Positions 25,242 through 34,997 of a stretch of DNA of 64,000 bases are shown here, in pieces; positions within the stretch are counted from its first letter, which is position 1, and the number at the start of each line of letters is the position of its first letter. The DNA comes from Segatella albensis DSM 11370 = JCM 12258 (GTDB lineage: Bacteria > Bacteroidota > Bacteroidia > Bacteroidales > Bacteroidaceae), in the NCBI RefSeq assembly GCF_000426565.1, contig NZ_AUFP01000010.1:47189-111188 (forward strand), written 5' to 3'. The position numbers and the translations under genes were made by a program. The notes under the pieces were generated by a model. That model did not search any database. It had not been told where the DNA came from and saw nothing but the letters and a program-made list of their open reading frames with translations.

Positions 25242-27380
25242 ATGCTTAACATATCACAATATTTTCCAATCACCGACCCGACACTCATCTTCTTTGTCGT
25301 GATGCTCATCATCCTTTTCTCACCTATCATCATGGGTAAGTTGAGGATTCCGCATCTTATCGGTATGGTATTGGCAGGAATATTGGTGGGAAAATATGGT
25401 CTCAACATTCTGGAGAGAGACAATTCCTTTGAACTCTTCGGAAAAGTGGGATTGTATTATATCATGTTTCTGGCGGCTCTGGAGATGGACATGGAAGGTA
25501 TCAAGCGTTCTAAATATCAGATGCTTGTTTTCGGACTACTCACATTCTTGATTCCCATTGCCCTCACCTACTGGATGGGGACATTCCTTCTCGGCTACCT
25601 TCCTACTGCCGCCCTGCTACTGGGATGTATCATGGCCTCGAACACCTTAGTAAGCTACCCCATCGTGACAAGATACGGACTGCAAAACAAGTTATGTGTA
25701 TCCCTCAGCGTGGGTTCCAGCATGCTTTCCCTTTTACTATCACTGGTAACACTAGCCTCCATCGTGGCCTCCTTCAAAAATGAAGACGGAATCGCCTTTT
25801 GGGCCATCTTCGTATTGAAGTTTGCGATATATTGTGCGGCAATGATCTTCTTGATACCGAGGTTTACGCGCCGCTTCCTGCGCAAATATAGCGATGCCGT
25901 GATGCAATTCATCTTCGTGATGGCCATGCTCTTCATGAGTGCATCACTGTCTCAATTAGCAGGAGTAGAAGGCATCTTCGGAGCATTCTTTGCCGGTCTC
26001 ATTCTAAACCGTTTCATCCCACACGTGTCTCCACTCATGAATCGACTGGAGTTCATCGGTAGTGCACTCTTCATCCCCTATTTTCTTATCGGTGTAGGCA
26101 TGCTCATCAATGTCCGCTTGTTATTCACGGGCAGTCATATTCTTTGGGTGATGTTCTGTATCGTCGTTTTCGGTACCTTAGGCAAATGGTTAGCATCCTA
26201 TATAGCCTGTATCGGCTTCCGCATGCCCTTATCTTCAGGCCACATGATGTTCGGACTCACCTCGGCCCATGCCGCCGGAGCCATCGCCATCGTAATGGTA
26301 GGAATGAAACTGCCCGTCGGCAACGGAAAATATCTCGTCGACAACGATATGCTCAACGGTGTTGTGGGAATGATTCTAGTAACTTGTATTCTTTCGTCAC
26401 TCGTCACCGACTGGTCATCTCGCCAGATCATACTTCACGACAAGACACTTCCCGGAGAAGATGACAAGAAATCGGACGATGAGAAGATTCTCATACCTGT
26501 TCGATATGAGGAATATGCCGACAACTTGATCAGTCTGGCGATATTGATGAGAAACCAGAAACTGAACAGGGGACTTGTAGCTCTCAATGTCGTATATGAC
26601 GACAAGGATATGAGATACAACCAACAGCAAGGGCGACAACTACTGGAGCAATGCGTGAAACATGCAGCATCAGCCGATGTGAAGATGCAGACGCAGGTGA
26701 GAATCGCCGCCAACATCGCCAATGGCATCAAGCATGCCTTCAAGGAATTCCAGGCGAGTGAGATCATCATCGGAATGCACATGCACAAGGAAGTTTCGAG
26801 AAGGTTCTGGGGAGAATTCCATCAGAGTCTGTTCAACGGACTAAGCAGACAGATCATCATGGCCCGCCTCAACCAACCTTTGAATACGATTCGCAGAATA
26901 CAGGTGGCTGTACCATCAAGGGCAGAATTCGAACCAGGATTCTACCGATGGATAGAACGACTGGTAAGACTGGCAAGAAACCTTGATTGCAGAATTCTAT
27001 TTCATGGAAGAAGGGATACGCTGGCTCTCATCAATGAATTTGTTCAGAACCAATATGCAGAGACTAGAGCGGAATATCGCGAGATGGAACACTGGAACGA
27101 GATGCCTAAACTGGCAAGTAGTATTGCCGAAGATCATCTCTTCGTTGTCATAACAGCGCGCAAAGGCACCGTGTCGTATAAGTCTGCCTTGGAACGACTA
27201 CCGGATGAACTCACCAGATATTTCTCCGGGAAGAATCTCATCATACTTTTCCCTGACCAATATGGAAAGGCCAACGACACCATGAGCTTCGCTGAGTCAC
27301 AACATCAGGAGCAGCAAAGTGCTTATGAGCTGTTGATTGCTTGGCTGAGGAAACGATTCAATATAAACAGAATACATTAA
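25242..27380 (+). CDS. cation:proton antiporter (CPA2-like) with cytoplasmic stress-protein-like tail
   Basis: The protein has 712 residues. The first about 390 form 12-13 membrane helices with CPA2/Kef-type patterns: [52 protein letters not shown]. Residues about 410-700 form a soluble tail of two universal-stress-like halves ([21 protein letters not shown], then [16 protein letters not shown]). It likely exchanges Na+ or K+ for H+ across the inner membrane. A LolD-like ATPase gene starts 10 bp downstream. Confidence 0.85.
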   Translation: MLNISQYFPITDPTLIFFVVMLIILFSPIIMGKLRIPHLIGMVLAGILVGKYGLNILERDNSFELFGKVGLYYIMFLAALEMDMEGIKRSKYQMLVFGLLTFLIPIALTYWMGTFLLGYLPTAALLLGCIMASNTLVSYPIVTRYGLQNKLCVSLSVGSSMLSLLLSLVTLASIVASFKNEDGIAFWAIFVLKFAIYCAAMIFLIPRFTRRFLRKYSDAVMQFIFVMAMLFMSASLSQLAGVEGIFGAFFAGLILNRFIPHVSPLMNRLEFIGSALFIPYFLIGVGMLINVRLLFTGSHILWVMFCIVVFGTLGKWLASYIACIGFRMPLSSGHMMFGLTSAHAAGAIAIVMVGMKLPVGNGKYLVDNDMLNGVVGMILVTCILSSLVTDWSSRQIILHDKTLPGEDDKKSDDEKILIPVRYEEYADNLISLAILMRNQKLNRGLVALNVVYDDKDMRYNQQQGRQLLEQCVKHAASADVKMQTQVRIAANIANGIKHAFKEFQASEIIIGMHMHKEVSRRFWGEFHQSLFNGLSRQIIMARLNQPLNTIRRIQVAVPSRAEFEPGFYRWIERLVRLARNLDCRILFHGRRDTLALINEFVQNQYAETRAEYREMEHWNEMPKLASSIAEDHLFVVITARKGTVSYKSALERLPDELTRYFSGKNLIILFPDQYGKANDTMSFAESQHQEQQSAYELLIAWLRKRFNINRIH

Positions 27381-27390
27381 TACTATAAAT

Positions 27391-28098
27391 ATGATAGACA
27401 TTAAGGGTATAACCAAAAGTTTTGGAAAATTGGAAGTGCTGAAAGGCATCGACCTACATATAAATAAAGGTGAGGTGGTAAGTATCGTCGGACCTTCTGG
27501 TGCCGGCAAAACTACTTTACTGCAGATCATCGGTACACTAGACAAGCCTGACTCCGGCGACATCACCATCGATGGCATCGACGTAAGCCAACTGTCTACC
27601 AAGAAGCTGAGCGACTTCCGCAACCAACATCTTGGTTTCGTATTTCAGTTTCATCAACTTCTGCCAGAGTTCACAGCTCTGGAAAACATCATGATTCCAG
27701 CCTTCATCAGCGGACAGAGCCGAAGCGAAGCGAAAGCCCGTGCCGAAGAGTTGCTCGACTTCATGAACCTATCAGAGAGAGCCAACCATAAACCGGCGGA
27801 ACTCTCGGGTGGTGAGAAGCAGCGCGTCGCCGTAGCCCGTGCATTGGTAAACCATCCAGCCGTGATCTTGGCTGATGAACCGTCTGGAAGTCTGGACACG
27901 AAAAACAAGGCAGAACTGCACCAACTCTTCTTCGACCTGAGAGATAAGTTCGGACAAACCTTTGTCATCGTGACACATGACGAAGAACTTGCGAAGACCA
28001 CCGACCGCACCATCCACCTGAAGGATGGCCTCATCATCGGGGAGACCACAAAGGATGGAGATCGTGAACATAACAATGACGAGATAAACGAGATATAA
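27391..28098 (+). CDS. ABC transporter ATP-binding protein, LolD-like
   Basis: The protein has 235 residues. Walker A is [13 protein letters not shown], the Q-loop is [18 protein letters not shown], the signature is [16 protein letters not shown], Walker B is [12 protein letters not shown], and the H-loop is VTHDEEL. The [12 protein letters not shown] stretch and the length are typical of LolD/MacB-type ATPases that power lipoprotein release or mechanotransmission. No permease gene is adjacent. The next gene starts 1 bp after the stop. Confidence 0.85.
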   Translation: MIDIKGITKSFGKLEVLKGIDLHINKGEVVSIVGPSGAGKTTLLQIIGTLDKPDSGDITIDGIDVSQLSTKKLSDFRNQHLGFVFQFHQLLPEFTALENIMIPAFISGQSRSEAKARAEELLDFMNLSERANHKPAELSGGEKQRVAVARALVNHPAVILADEPSGSLDTKNKAELHQLFFDLRDKFGQTFVIVTHDEELAKTTDRTIHLKDGLIIGETTKDGDREHNNDEINEI

Positions 28099-28099
28099 T

Positions 28100-28957
28100 A
28101 TGAAAAAAGTAAAGATAGGCGACTACAACACACTCAAAGTCAAGGAAAAGGCATTACGAGAAGGATTCGGAGAAGTTTTCGGACTCTATCTGGAAGGAGG
28201 CGATGAAGGAGACATCCTCATGCCACAGAAATATGTTCCCGAAGGAGTAAAACCAGGCGATGAGATAGAATGCTTTGTATATCTCGATCAGGAGGAGCGA
28301 CCTATCGCCACCACCGAGCAACCACTCGCAAAGGTAGGCGACTTTGCCTATCTAGAATGCAGTTGGGTCAACGAGTATGGTGCTTTTCTCAACTGGGGTG
28401 TACTGAAAGACTTGTTCTGTCCTTTCCGCGAGATGAAGAAGAAGATGGAAATCGACAATAGCTACATCGTACACATCCATATCGATGAAGAGAGCTATCG
28501 CATCGTTGCATCGGCAAAGATAGAACGCTACCTATCAAAGGAACGTCCACAATACAAGCATGGTGATGCCGTTGACCTACTGGTATGGCAGAAAACCGAT
28601 CTGGGCTTCAAGGTCATCGTCGACAACAAGTTCAGCGGTCTACTCTACAAAGACCAGATATTCCAATACATCCATACGGGTGATAAAGTGAAGGGATACA
28701 TCAGCAGAGTACGTCTGGATGGCAAACTCGATGTTGCCCTGCAACAGACCGGAATGGCACAGACCAAAAACTTCTCGGAGGAGCTCCTACAATATCTGAA
28801 GGATAACGAGGGTGTATGCGACTTAGGTGACAAGAGCGAAGCCGATGATATCTACGAACGTTTTCACGTAAGTAAGAAAGTGTTTAAACGTGCCGTTGGA
28901 GACCTGTACAAGCGACACTTGATTACCGTAAGTCCGATGAGCATCAAACTCGTCTAA
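28100..28957 (+). CDS. CvfB-like S1 RNA-binding protein
   Basis: The protein has 285 residues. It has several OB/S1-like modules (GDFAYLECSWVNEYGAFLNWGVLKDLFCPF and VKGYISRVRLDGKLDVALQQ) and a C-terminal winged helix (ADDIYERFHVSKKVFKRAVGDLYKRHLI). This order matches the CvfB/YitL family of RNA-binding regulators. It overlaps the convergent MATE gene by 4 bp. Confidence 0.88.
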   Translation: MKKVKIGDYNTLKVKEKALREGFGEVFGLYLEGGDEGDILMPQKYVPEGVKPGDEIECFVYLDQEERPIATTEQPLAKVGDFAYLECSWVNEYGAFLNWGVLKDLFCPFREMKKKMEIDNSYIVHIHIDEESYRIVASAKIERYLSKERPQYKHGDAVDLLVWQKTDLGFKVIVDNKFSGLLYKDQIFQYIHTGDKVKGYISRVRLDGKLDVALQQTGMAQTKNFSEELLQYLKDNEGVCDLGDKSEADDIYERFHVSKKVFKRAVGDLYKRHLITVSPMSIKLV

Positions 28958-30264
28958 TACCTACGGTACACAACAGCCTCAACGATTCCTCTTGTGGCAA
29001 GATAGAGGATAAAAGCTAACCAAAGCGCATGGTTGCCCAACATACTGCGACAAGAGAAATAAACGATAAAGAATATTACCGATGCCAAGACTGATGATGA
29101 CAATAAGGCCTTGGTATCGGTGATACCAACAAACACACCATCCAACATAAATGCTGTTATTCCGGCCAGTGGAATAGCAACAGCCCAACCAAAGAATTCC
29201 ATAGAAGACTCTACGACAGCGGTGTCACTCGTAAGGAGTGACAGAAATTGTCGGCCACCTATAGCATATAATAAGGTAAAGAATATCGTGATGATAAAAC
29301 CGATTCTGAGCAGTCGGCGCACTACCTCATGAAAAGCCTTCTCGTTTCGTGCTCCATAATATTTTCCGGCAAGAGCTTCACCGGCATAAGCAAAGCCATC
29401 GCTGAAATAAGAAAATATGGTAAAGAACTCCATAAGTAACGTATTTACCGCCAATACCATTGTCCCCTGCCGAGAACCGGCTGCCGTAAAGAACAGGAAT
29501 ACGGCCACCAAGAACAAGGTGCGCACAAAGATGTCACGGTTCACGGAGAAGAAACGCGACAAAGCGACTCTCGAGAATATCGCTATACCATCCCCATCCG
29601 TATTCTGATACAGATACGGTCGCAGACGTCGCCCATAGATTCTCCACAACAACAAGAGTCCCAGGAGCACCCCACTCCATTGTGCTATCACCGTTCCCAA
29701 GGCCACCCCTTGGATATCCAAATGAAGGACAAAGACGAAGCACACACTAGCTATGATATTCACCACATTTTGGATGATAGACACCACCATCGGTATACGA
29801 GTATTCTGCATACCGACATACCAACCGGTAAGTCCATAAAGGCTGAGCATAGCGGGAGCGCCCCATATCACGATACGACAATAATCATAAGCCAAACTGA
29901 GCATATTCGCTTCCGGCTTCATCGCCAACATACCCACATGAAGTATAGGCCATTGTAAAAGGACGAACAGAGTTCCGATAGCAAAGCCGATGGTCAATGT
30001 ACGGATAAGAGTACGCAACACCTCCCCGAGATCTCTACGCCCATAAGCCTGCGAGGTCATACCTCCCGTACCCATGCGCAGGAAGCCGAATATCCAGTAG
30101 ATAACATTAAAGAGCATCGATCCTATTGCAATAGCACCGATATAACGTGCATTACCGATATGTCCAACGATAGCAACATCTACCAATCCCAGAAGAGGTA
30201 CTGTGATGTTGGAAATGATTGAAGGCAATGCCAAACGAAGTATTTGAGAATCTCTCGTATTCAT
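28954..30264 (-). CDS. MATE-family efflux transporter, DinF-like
   Basis: The protein has 436 residues with 12 membrane helices. It has family patterns ILRLALPSIISNITVPLLGLVDVAIVGH and GFLRMGTGGMTSQAYG near the N-terminus, and repeats the pattern in the second half. MATE proteins export drugs or metabolites with Na+ or H+. The ATG at 30264 follows a -7 box (30271-30278) by only 6 bp, so the longer TTG start at 30273 is unlikely and the message may be leaderless. Confidence 0.9.
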   Translation of the reverse strand: MNTRDSQILRLALPSIISNITVPLLGLVDVAIVGHIGNARYIGAIAIGSMLFNVIYWIFGFLRMGTGGMTSQAYGRRDLGEVLRTLIRTLTIGFAIGTLFVLLQWPILHVGMLAMKPEANMLSLAYDYCRIVIWGAPAMLSLYGLTGWYVGMQNTRIPMVVSIIQNVVNIIASVCFVFVLHLDIQGVALGTVIAQWSGVLLGLLLLWRIYGRRLRPYLYQNTDGDGIAIFSRVALSRFFSVNRDIFVRTLFLVAVFLFFTAAGSRQGTMVLAVNTLLMEFFTIFSYFSDGFAYAGEALAGKYYGARNEKAFHEVVRRLLRIGFIITIFFTLLYAIGGRQFLSLLTSDTAVVESSMEFFGWAVAIPLAGITAFMLDGVFVGITDTKALLSSSVLASVIFFIVYFSCRSMLGNHALWLAFILYLATRGIVEAVVYRRY

Positions 30265-30270
30265 GTGATA

Positions 30271-30278
30271 CAAAAATA
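30271..30278 (-). promoter_or_regulatory. -7 box of the MATE gene, start codon 6 bp away
   Basis: The minus strand reads TATTTTTG-TATCAC-ATG. Confidence 0.55.
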
Positions 30279-30279
30279 C

Positions 30280-30307
30280 ATAAAAAAACTCCCACCAAAG
30301 CGGGAGT
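30280..30307 (-). terminator. minus-strand terminator upstream of the MATE promoter
   Basis: On the minus strand ACTCCCGC pairs with GTGGGAGT around TTTG, followed by seven T. It would stop transcripts coming from the CRISPR-like remnant side. Confidence 0.75.
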
Positions 30308-30339
30308 ATAGGATAACATCCTTCGGCAATTACTGCCTT

Positions 30340-30375
30340 ATTGCGATAAGATGTAGGAAAAATACTTATCTGATT
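30340..30375. repeat. possible degenerate CRISPR-like repeat
   Basis: TTGCG and GATGTAGGAAAA occur at the same relative positions as in the two repeats at 30475 and 30540. The 3' half does not match. Confidence 0.4.
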
Positions 30376-30474
30376 GCAAATATGAGAAATAAATTTGGAA
30401 TTTCCAAAAAATAATGATAATTTTACGAAATCTTAATAATTAAACAGCTACCTATCTTCTCACCAACTTCATGA

Positions 30475-30575
30475 GTTGCGGTTTGATGTAGGAAAACAAA
30501 GATATACAACAGTTGTTCAATGATATGTGATGCAATGAGGTTGCGGTTTGATGTAGGAAAACAAAGACATTGCCC
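30475..30575. CRISPR. orphan CRISPR-like remnant, two repeats and one spacer
   Basis: Repeat 1 is 30475-30510 (36 nt) with GTTG and CAAC ends. Repeat 2 starts at 30540 and is identical over its first 28 nt, then degenerate. The 29-nt spacer is 30511-30539. Size and termini fit type II-like repeats. No cas gene is in the window. Read on the minus strand, repeat 1 contains TATCTTTG, a -7 box inside the repeat. Confidence 0.55.
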
Positions 30576-30610
30576 AAATAATATCTATAATTTCAACATC
30601 TTATAAGAAG

Positions 30611-30715
30611 ATGAAAAAGATATTGTGTGTTTGTATTGTCTTCGTATTATTTATTAGGATGCACTAAAAATGATATCAATAAACTTCGTATTAGATGAAG
30701 ACTGGGAGAAATGAA
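30611..30715 (+). pseudogene. decayed small lipoprotein gene
   Basis: The ATG at 30611 opens MKKILCVCIVFVLF. A shift of one base would continue as LLGCTKNDINKLRIR, a proper lipobox, before further stops. Only a stub remains. The rest of 30576-30849 has no supportable gene. Confidence 0.4.
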
Positions 30716-30822
30716 TCCGCATGAATAATGAGGAACTTAAACTTCTGAACATGGCTATTCATTAAATTGAAATCAAAAAGTAAAATAATGCTGTGTTTAT
30801 AAAATAATTAGTATAAAAACAT

Positions 30823-30830
30823 TATATTTG
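30823..30830 (+). promoter_or_regulatory. -7 box of the 30850 gene
   Basis: TATATTTG on the plus strand, 19 bp before the ATG. Confidence 0.6.
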
Positions 30831-30849
30831 CCATATAAAAACAAATATC

Positions 30850-31473
30850 ATGAAACGTATCGCATTATTACTATCTTTATTGCTGGTCTGCACAAACTTC
30901 TATGCACAACAGGTTATTGGCGAATATCAATCTAAAGCGTTTGACAAGGCGTTCAAGATTGGTACGGATGCTAAATATGCGGAATATGAAGGGAAAGATA
31001 TTAAAGCACAAAAATATCCTTGTAGAATCTATATGGAGGTGTATTCGCTCGACTATGATAAACGGGCTTTCTTGGAATTCAATAAGAATAGTGCTCGCGA
31101 TTTTGTGAGAATCCTCAAAGAGGAGGTTCGTAAATATGCTGTATGGCAGCAGGAGGGGGCAAAGAGTAGATTCGAAAATAATAATTTCTGTATCAACCCG
31201 GAACGCTTCTCGGTAAATGTGTATTTTGCTAAACATGATTCTATCCTCGATGATAAAATGTTTGGTAAGGCTGATAACCAGGAGTATTATATTGAATTCT
31301 ATTATAATAGAAACCGGGAACAGGCTCGAATGTTTCTGAGAAGTGGTAAGATTAATGACTTACGACTGGGAACTGATTTTCAACTTACGGGATGGAGCGT
31401 CATCTTCCTCGAACCTAACCTGGAGGTGCAACAAATCATCGAATTACTCGAAAAGGCTATCAAGATGATATAA
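30850..31473 (+). CDS. exported hypothetical protein (207 aa)
   Basis: I do not recognise the family. A signal peptide covers 1-19 (ends TNFYAQ). The mature part is soluble and charged: KYPCRIYMEVYSLDYDKRAFLEF, an Arg/Lys-rich helix DFVRILKEEVRKY, and a C-terminal amphipathic helix LEVQQIIELLEKAIKMI. It has its own -7 box. A 22-bp repeat array begins 27 bp after the stop. Confidence 0.75.
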   Translation: MKRIALLLSLLLVCTNFYAQQVIGEYQSKAFDKAFKIGTDAKYAEYEGKDIKAQKYPCRIYMEVYSLDYDKRAFLEFNKNSARDFVRILKEEVRKYAVWQQEGAKSRFENNNFCINPERFSVNVYFAKHDSILDDKMFGKADNQEYYIEFYYNRNREQARMFLRSGKINDLRLGTDFQLTGWSVIFLEPNLEVQQIIELLEKAIKMI

Positions 31474-31499
31474 CCTGTCTTAATGTCTTTGTTGACGTA

Positions 31500-31609
31500 G
31501 TTAACTGCGCAAGCTGATGCAGTTAACTTCGTAAGGCTACGCAATTAATTGCGTAAAGCGATGCTGTTAACTACATAAGCAGATGAAGTTAACTGCATAA
31601 AAACTATAC
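31500..31609. repeat. 22-bp GTTAAC repeat array, copy 2 (5 units)
   Basis: Units start at 31500, 31522, 31544, 31566 and 31588, each exactly 22 bp. Four begin GTTAAC; the third reads ATTAATTGCG. The array sits between two convergent genes. The rest of 31610-31764 shows no gene or terminator I can support. Confidence 0.9.
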
Positions 31610-31764
31610 TCTTAATGCCTCGAGATATTGTTCCTCAAAATCTTCTTCCAATTACTTTTTATGATCTTCGGAACACTTCTAGACAAATGTCACGGAATAG
31701 GAGATTGTTCACGGTCACTCTCTTCTGATCGAAGTATCGCGATGCGCAGAAGATGTCTTCGCTG

Positions 31765-32433
31765 TTATAGGTTCACTAATATACCGATATTGTATAGTCC
31801 CTGCTTACCATAACCTAATTCGAGAAATCCGCGCATGCGCTCTCCACCAACTTCTATTCCGACCGGTGAGAACTGATAAGCTACTTTGCAATTGTTCTCA
31901 TGGGTCTCGGGATAGGAGTTGCTTTTTCCTATTGCATCCAACTTATAATGTTGAATTCCTAAGGCTGCTTTTGTGTATAATCGGAAATGGTTGCTGGCTA
32001 TCCATGAATATTTCACAGAGGGCATCAAGAACTGGGAATTGGTGTGGATTTGTATATCCGATGTTGGAAATAAACAATATATTATACCACCAAAGACATA
32101 TGAGAAGGTATCGCCATCCTTTGCCTTGTCACCCCACTTTACTCGGGCTTCGGCTTCGGACTCTGCTATACCAAGGTTGGCTCCTATCGCCCAATGTTTA
32201 TTTAGATGGTAGAAGTACTCTAGGGTGCCTGCCGCTTGTAAACCTCTCAAACCGAATGGTGATGAATTTTCCATATCAAAGTTTTCTATGTATTGATTAC
32301 ATACGTCCTTGACATGTGAATCTACTCCCATTCCAAAGTTGGCGCGAATTTCATGCTTGTTTGTCTGACCATAAGCGGGAATAGCGAGGAACATGGATAA
32401 AAAGGTGGCAACTTGTATAAACTTTGTCTTCAT
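31765..32433 (-). CDS. small outer-membrane beta-barrel protein
   Basis: The protein has 222 residues. A signal peptide covers 1-22 (ends PAYGQ). The rest is short alternating strands with aromatic girdles: HEIRANFGMGV, AGTLEYFYHLNKHWAIGANLGIAES, FSYVFGGIIYCLF, FRLYTKAALGIQHYKL, RGFLELGYGKQGLYNIGILVNL. This suits a small porin-like or OmpW-like barrel. The specific function is unknown. It is a single gene. Confidence 0.75.
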   Translation of the reverse strand: MKTKFIQVATFLSMFLAIPAYGQTNKHEIRANFGMGVDSHVKDVCNQYIENFDMENSSPFGLRGLQAAGTLEYFYHLNKHWAIGANLGIAESEAEARVKWGDKAKDGDTFSYVFGGIIYCLFPTSDIQIHTNSQFLMPSVKYSWIASNHFRLYTKAALGIQHYKLDAIGKSNSYPETHENNCKVAYQFSPVGIEVGGERMRGFLELGYGKQGLYNIGILVNL

Positions 32434-32497
32434 GTTATAATTTATTGTGGATTAATCTTTATATCGTAGAAAACGATGTATGTTCTTTTAGTAAATA

Positions 32498-32505
32498 CAA
32501 AATTA
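32498..32505 (-). promoter_or_regulatory. -7 box of the small barrel gene
   Basis: TAATTTTG on the minus strand, about 64 bp before the ATG. Confidence 0.45.
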
Positions 32506-32607
32506 TTACTTTCCTAACAGAAATACTACTACCCTGTTAGCTATTTGTTTTTTTAACAATAATGTATTGAATTCTTAAAATATCTTATCAGAAAGGATTC
32601 TTATCAT

Positions 32608-32642
32608 AAAAAAGTGGATTCTAACAGTAGAATCCACTTTCT
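32608..32642. terminator. terminator of trpS
   Basis: AAAGTGGATTCTA (32611-32623) pairs perfectly with TAGAATCCACTTT (32628-32640) around ACAG, with A-rich sequence before it, giving a T-run on the minus strand. Confidence 0.85.
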
Positions 32643-32661
32643 CGATATCTTCAGTTTTTAT

Positions 32662-33753
32662 TTACTTTGCTCTGAACTTTTCTGCTTGTTGCTGAATCAA
32701 AGCTGCATCGTTGAAATAGTCAATCTGCATAGCCTTGCGAACTTCGTCCATAGTCTGTGCAGCGGTCTCACGAGCTTCGATACTACCCTTCTTCAGGATG
32801 TTATAGATTTCCGGAATATCCTGCTCGTACTCATGACGACGCTCACGGATAGGATCAAGCATGCGGTTGATGACATTATTAAGCATCTTCTTGCATTTCA
32901 TATCACCAATGCCACCGGCTGTATAGGCAGCCTTCAGTTCATCAAGATTCTTGAATTCCGGCCAGAAGTCGGCAAAATCCTGATCGGTAGAGAAGGCGTC
33001 GAGATATGTAAATACGGCATTTCCTTCTACATGACCTGGGTCGCTGACATTCAGATGGGTTGGATCGGTATACATACCACGAATCTTCTGCCATACGGTG
33101 TCCTTGTCATCGCTAAGATAGATGCAGTTGCCAAGACTCTTACTCATCTTTTCCTTTCCATCAGTACCCGGAAGACGACGTGCTGTGGCGTTCTCCGGCA
33201 ACATGATTTTAGGTTCTACCAATACAGGTGCATAGGTTTCATTGAAACGGCGAACAAGTTCGCGACAAAGTTCAATCATTGGGTTCTGATCCTCACCGGC
33301 AGGAATCGTCGTTGCCTTGAATGCTGCGATATCCGCGGCCTGAGATACTGGATAACAGAAGAAGCCCAATGGGATGGAATCACCTTCGAAACCACGCATC
33401 TTTACTTCTGTCTTGACGGTAGGATTACGCTGTACTCGACTCACACTAACGATATTCATCAGATAGGTGGTAAGTTCGGCAAGCTCTGGTATCTGACTCT
33501 GGATATAAAGCGTACACTTGGTAGGATCAAGTCCTGCTGACAGGTAATCGAGAGCTACCTCTATGATATTCTGGCGTATCTTCTCTGGATTATCTGCATT
33601 ATCGGTAAGGGCTTGCACATCAGCCATGAATACGAACATGCGGTCGTAATCACCCGCGTTCTGGAGTTCTACGCGGCGGCGAAGACTTCCTACATAATGA
33701 CCTAAGTGAAGTTTACCAGTTGGACGGTCGCCCGTCAAAATTATCTTTCCCAT
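32662..33753 (-). CDS. trpS: tryptophanyl-tRNA synthetase
   Basis: The protein has 363 residues and is a class I synthetase. The N-terminal ILTGDRPTGKLHLGHYVGSL carries the HIGH-like motif, and KEKMSKSLGNCIYL the KMSKS motif. It charges tRNA-Trp. The ATG at 33753 starts MGKIILTGDRPTG; the longer frame to 33801 runs past the promoter box. Confidence 0.96.
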   Translation of the reverse strand: MGKIILTGDRPTGKLHLGHYVGSLRRRVELQNAGDYDRMFVFMADVQALTDNADNPEKIRQNIIEVALDYLSAGLDPTKCTLYIQSQIPELAELTTYLMNIVSVSRVQRNPTVKTEVKMRGFEGDSIPLGFFCYPVSQAADIAAFKATTIPAGEDQNPMIELCRELVRRFNETYAPVLVEPKIMLPENATARRLPGTDGKEKMSKSLGNCIYLSDDKDTVWQKIRGMYTDPTHLNVSDPGHVEGNAVFTYLDAFSTDQDFADFWPEFKNLDELKAAYTAGGIGDMKCKKMLNNVINRMLDPIRERRHEYEQDIPEIYNILKKGSIEARETAAQTMDEVRKAMQIDYFNDAALIQQQAEKFRAK

Positions 33754-33787
33754 TATTGTTTTATTTTTCCTTTTTCTTCTTGAATTG

Positions 33788-33795
33788 CAAAGATA
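33788..33795 (-). promoter_or_regulatory. -7 box of trpS
   Basis: TATCTTTG on the minus strand, 34 bp before the ATG. Confidence 0.6.
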
Positions 33796-33877
33796 CGGCA
33801 ATTTGACCGGAATACAAAATAAATAGAAGTTTTTTTAAATTTATGGTATTTCTAATGGTATTTGTTACATTTTTATA

Positions 33878-33885
33878 TATCTTTG
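33878..33885 (+). promoter_or_regulatory. -7 box of the esterase-like gene
   Basis: TATCTTTG on the plus strand, 25 bp before the ATG. Confidence 0.6.
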
Positions 33886-33910
33886 TAGCCAATTTAGAAT
33901 TCAATAGGTT

Positions 33911-34954
33911 ATGTTCAAAAGATTAGTATTTTTAGGATTAACATTATTACCTCTCACGACTTTTGCACAAAACAAGGAGATTGAACTTAATGTGCAATTG
34001 CCTCAGATTATCGTTTATGCGAACAGGTCGAACAAAGTGGACACGATCGTATGGAATGGTACAATACAGGATGCTGATATCTCTAAGTCGGTAAAGGTGA
34101 ACAAACAGAAATATTTTCCGAGTATTCCACCGGGAAATTATAGCGGTATCACGCATATCAAGGGAAGTAGGTATGCGCTGATCACTGATAAATTTCCTAG
34201 TGCCGGATATTATATCTTTGATATCACCTTTGATAAGGAGGGGCAGATCGTGAATGTCAGGAATATGGGGTTCACCAAAACTGGTGATAAGAACATGGAC
34301 GAGGAGGCTATCGCTTTCAATCCGTTCAACAAGCATCTGTATATCGGCAACGAGGAGAACTCGACAATCCAGGAGGTTGAAGGGGATAAGGTGTTGAAGA
34401 CTGTAACGATTGAGGACTTCAAGAAGTATGGTGAGCATAACCGTATCATCGAAAGTTTGTGTTTTGATGCGAACAAAAGACATTTCTATACCATCAATGA
34501 GAGTACACTGAAGGGTGACCAGAAATATCTGTTGAGACTGAAGGAACTGGATGAGGACTTGAATGAGGTGAAGGAATACAGTTATCGCATGGATACTCCT
34601 GAAATAGAGGATAACAAACCGGTAAACGAGCATGCTTATGGGGTGTCGGAATTGCTGGCTCTCGGTGATGGTACTCTACTCGTACTGGAAAGGGAGTTTT
34701 ATGTAACTGACCTTAAGGTGGGCAGTTGGGTGCAAAACAAGGTGTATCGTATATTGCCCGGACATCACAGGAAGCAATTCGTGGCAAGATGGAAGACGCG
34801 AATTAATTTCACATCGTATAATCTGGCAAACTATGAAGGTATGTGTCTCGGTCCGAAACTTAAGGATGGAAGACAGGTGGTTATCTTATGTGCGGACAGT
34901 CAAGACCAATATAAAGGAATATTAAAAGACTGGTTCAGAACCATTATCTTATAA
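33911..34954 (+). CDS. esterase-like/phytase-like beta-propeller protein
   Basis: The protein has 347 residues. A signal peptide covers 1-19 (ends TTFAQ). The mature part matches the esterase-like activity of phytase family, a six-bladed propeller: YSGITHIKGSRYALITDKF, NMDEEAIAFNPFNKHLYIGNEEN, ESLCFDANKRHFYTINE, GVSELLALGDGTLLVLERE, and YEGMCLGPKLKDGRQVVILCADS. It is periplasmic or secreted. The true substrate of this family is generally not established. Confidence 0.82.
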   Translation: MFKRLVFLGLTLLPLTTFAQNKEIELNVQLPQIIVYANRSNKVDTIVWNGTIQDADISKSVKVNKQKYFPSIPPGNYSGITHIKGSRYALITDKFPSAGYYIFDITFDKEGQIVNVRNMGFTKTGDKNMDEEAIAFNPFNKHLYIGNEENSTIQEVEGDKVLKTVTIEDFKKYGEHNRIIESLCFDANKRHFYTINESTLKGDQKYLLRLKELDEDLNEVKEYSYRMDTPEIEDNKPVNEHAYGVSELLALGDGTLLVLEREFYVTDLKVGSWVQNKVYRILPGHHRKQFVARWKTRINFTSYNLANYEGMCLGPKLKDGRQVVILCADSQDQYKGILKDWFRTIIL

Positions 34955-34956
34955 AG

Positions 34957-34990
34957 AAAAACCTTTCCTCTTCTCGAGGAAAGGTTTTTT
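34957..34990. terminator. bidirectional terminator between esterase-like gene and asnS
   Basis: AAAACCTTTCCTC pairs with GAGGAAAGGTTTT around a 4-5 nt loop, with A and T tails on both sides. Confidence 0.88.
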
Positions 34991-34997
34991 GTTATGT

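Noticed and set aside
30475..30575. Remnant as a tracrRNA anti-repeat
   Set aside because: All copies are in the same orientation, so they cannot pair as repeat and anti-repeat.
31616..31732. A short plus-strand frame (MPRDIVPQNLLP...) after the repeat array
   Set aside because: Under 40 codons, no promoter box, no recognisable family, and it overlaps the end region of the convergent barrel gene's flank.
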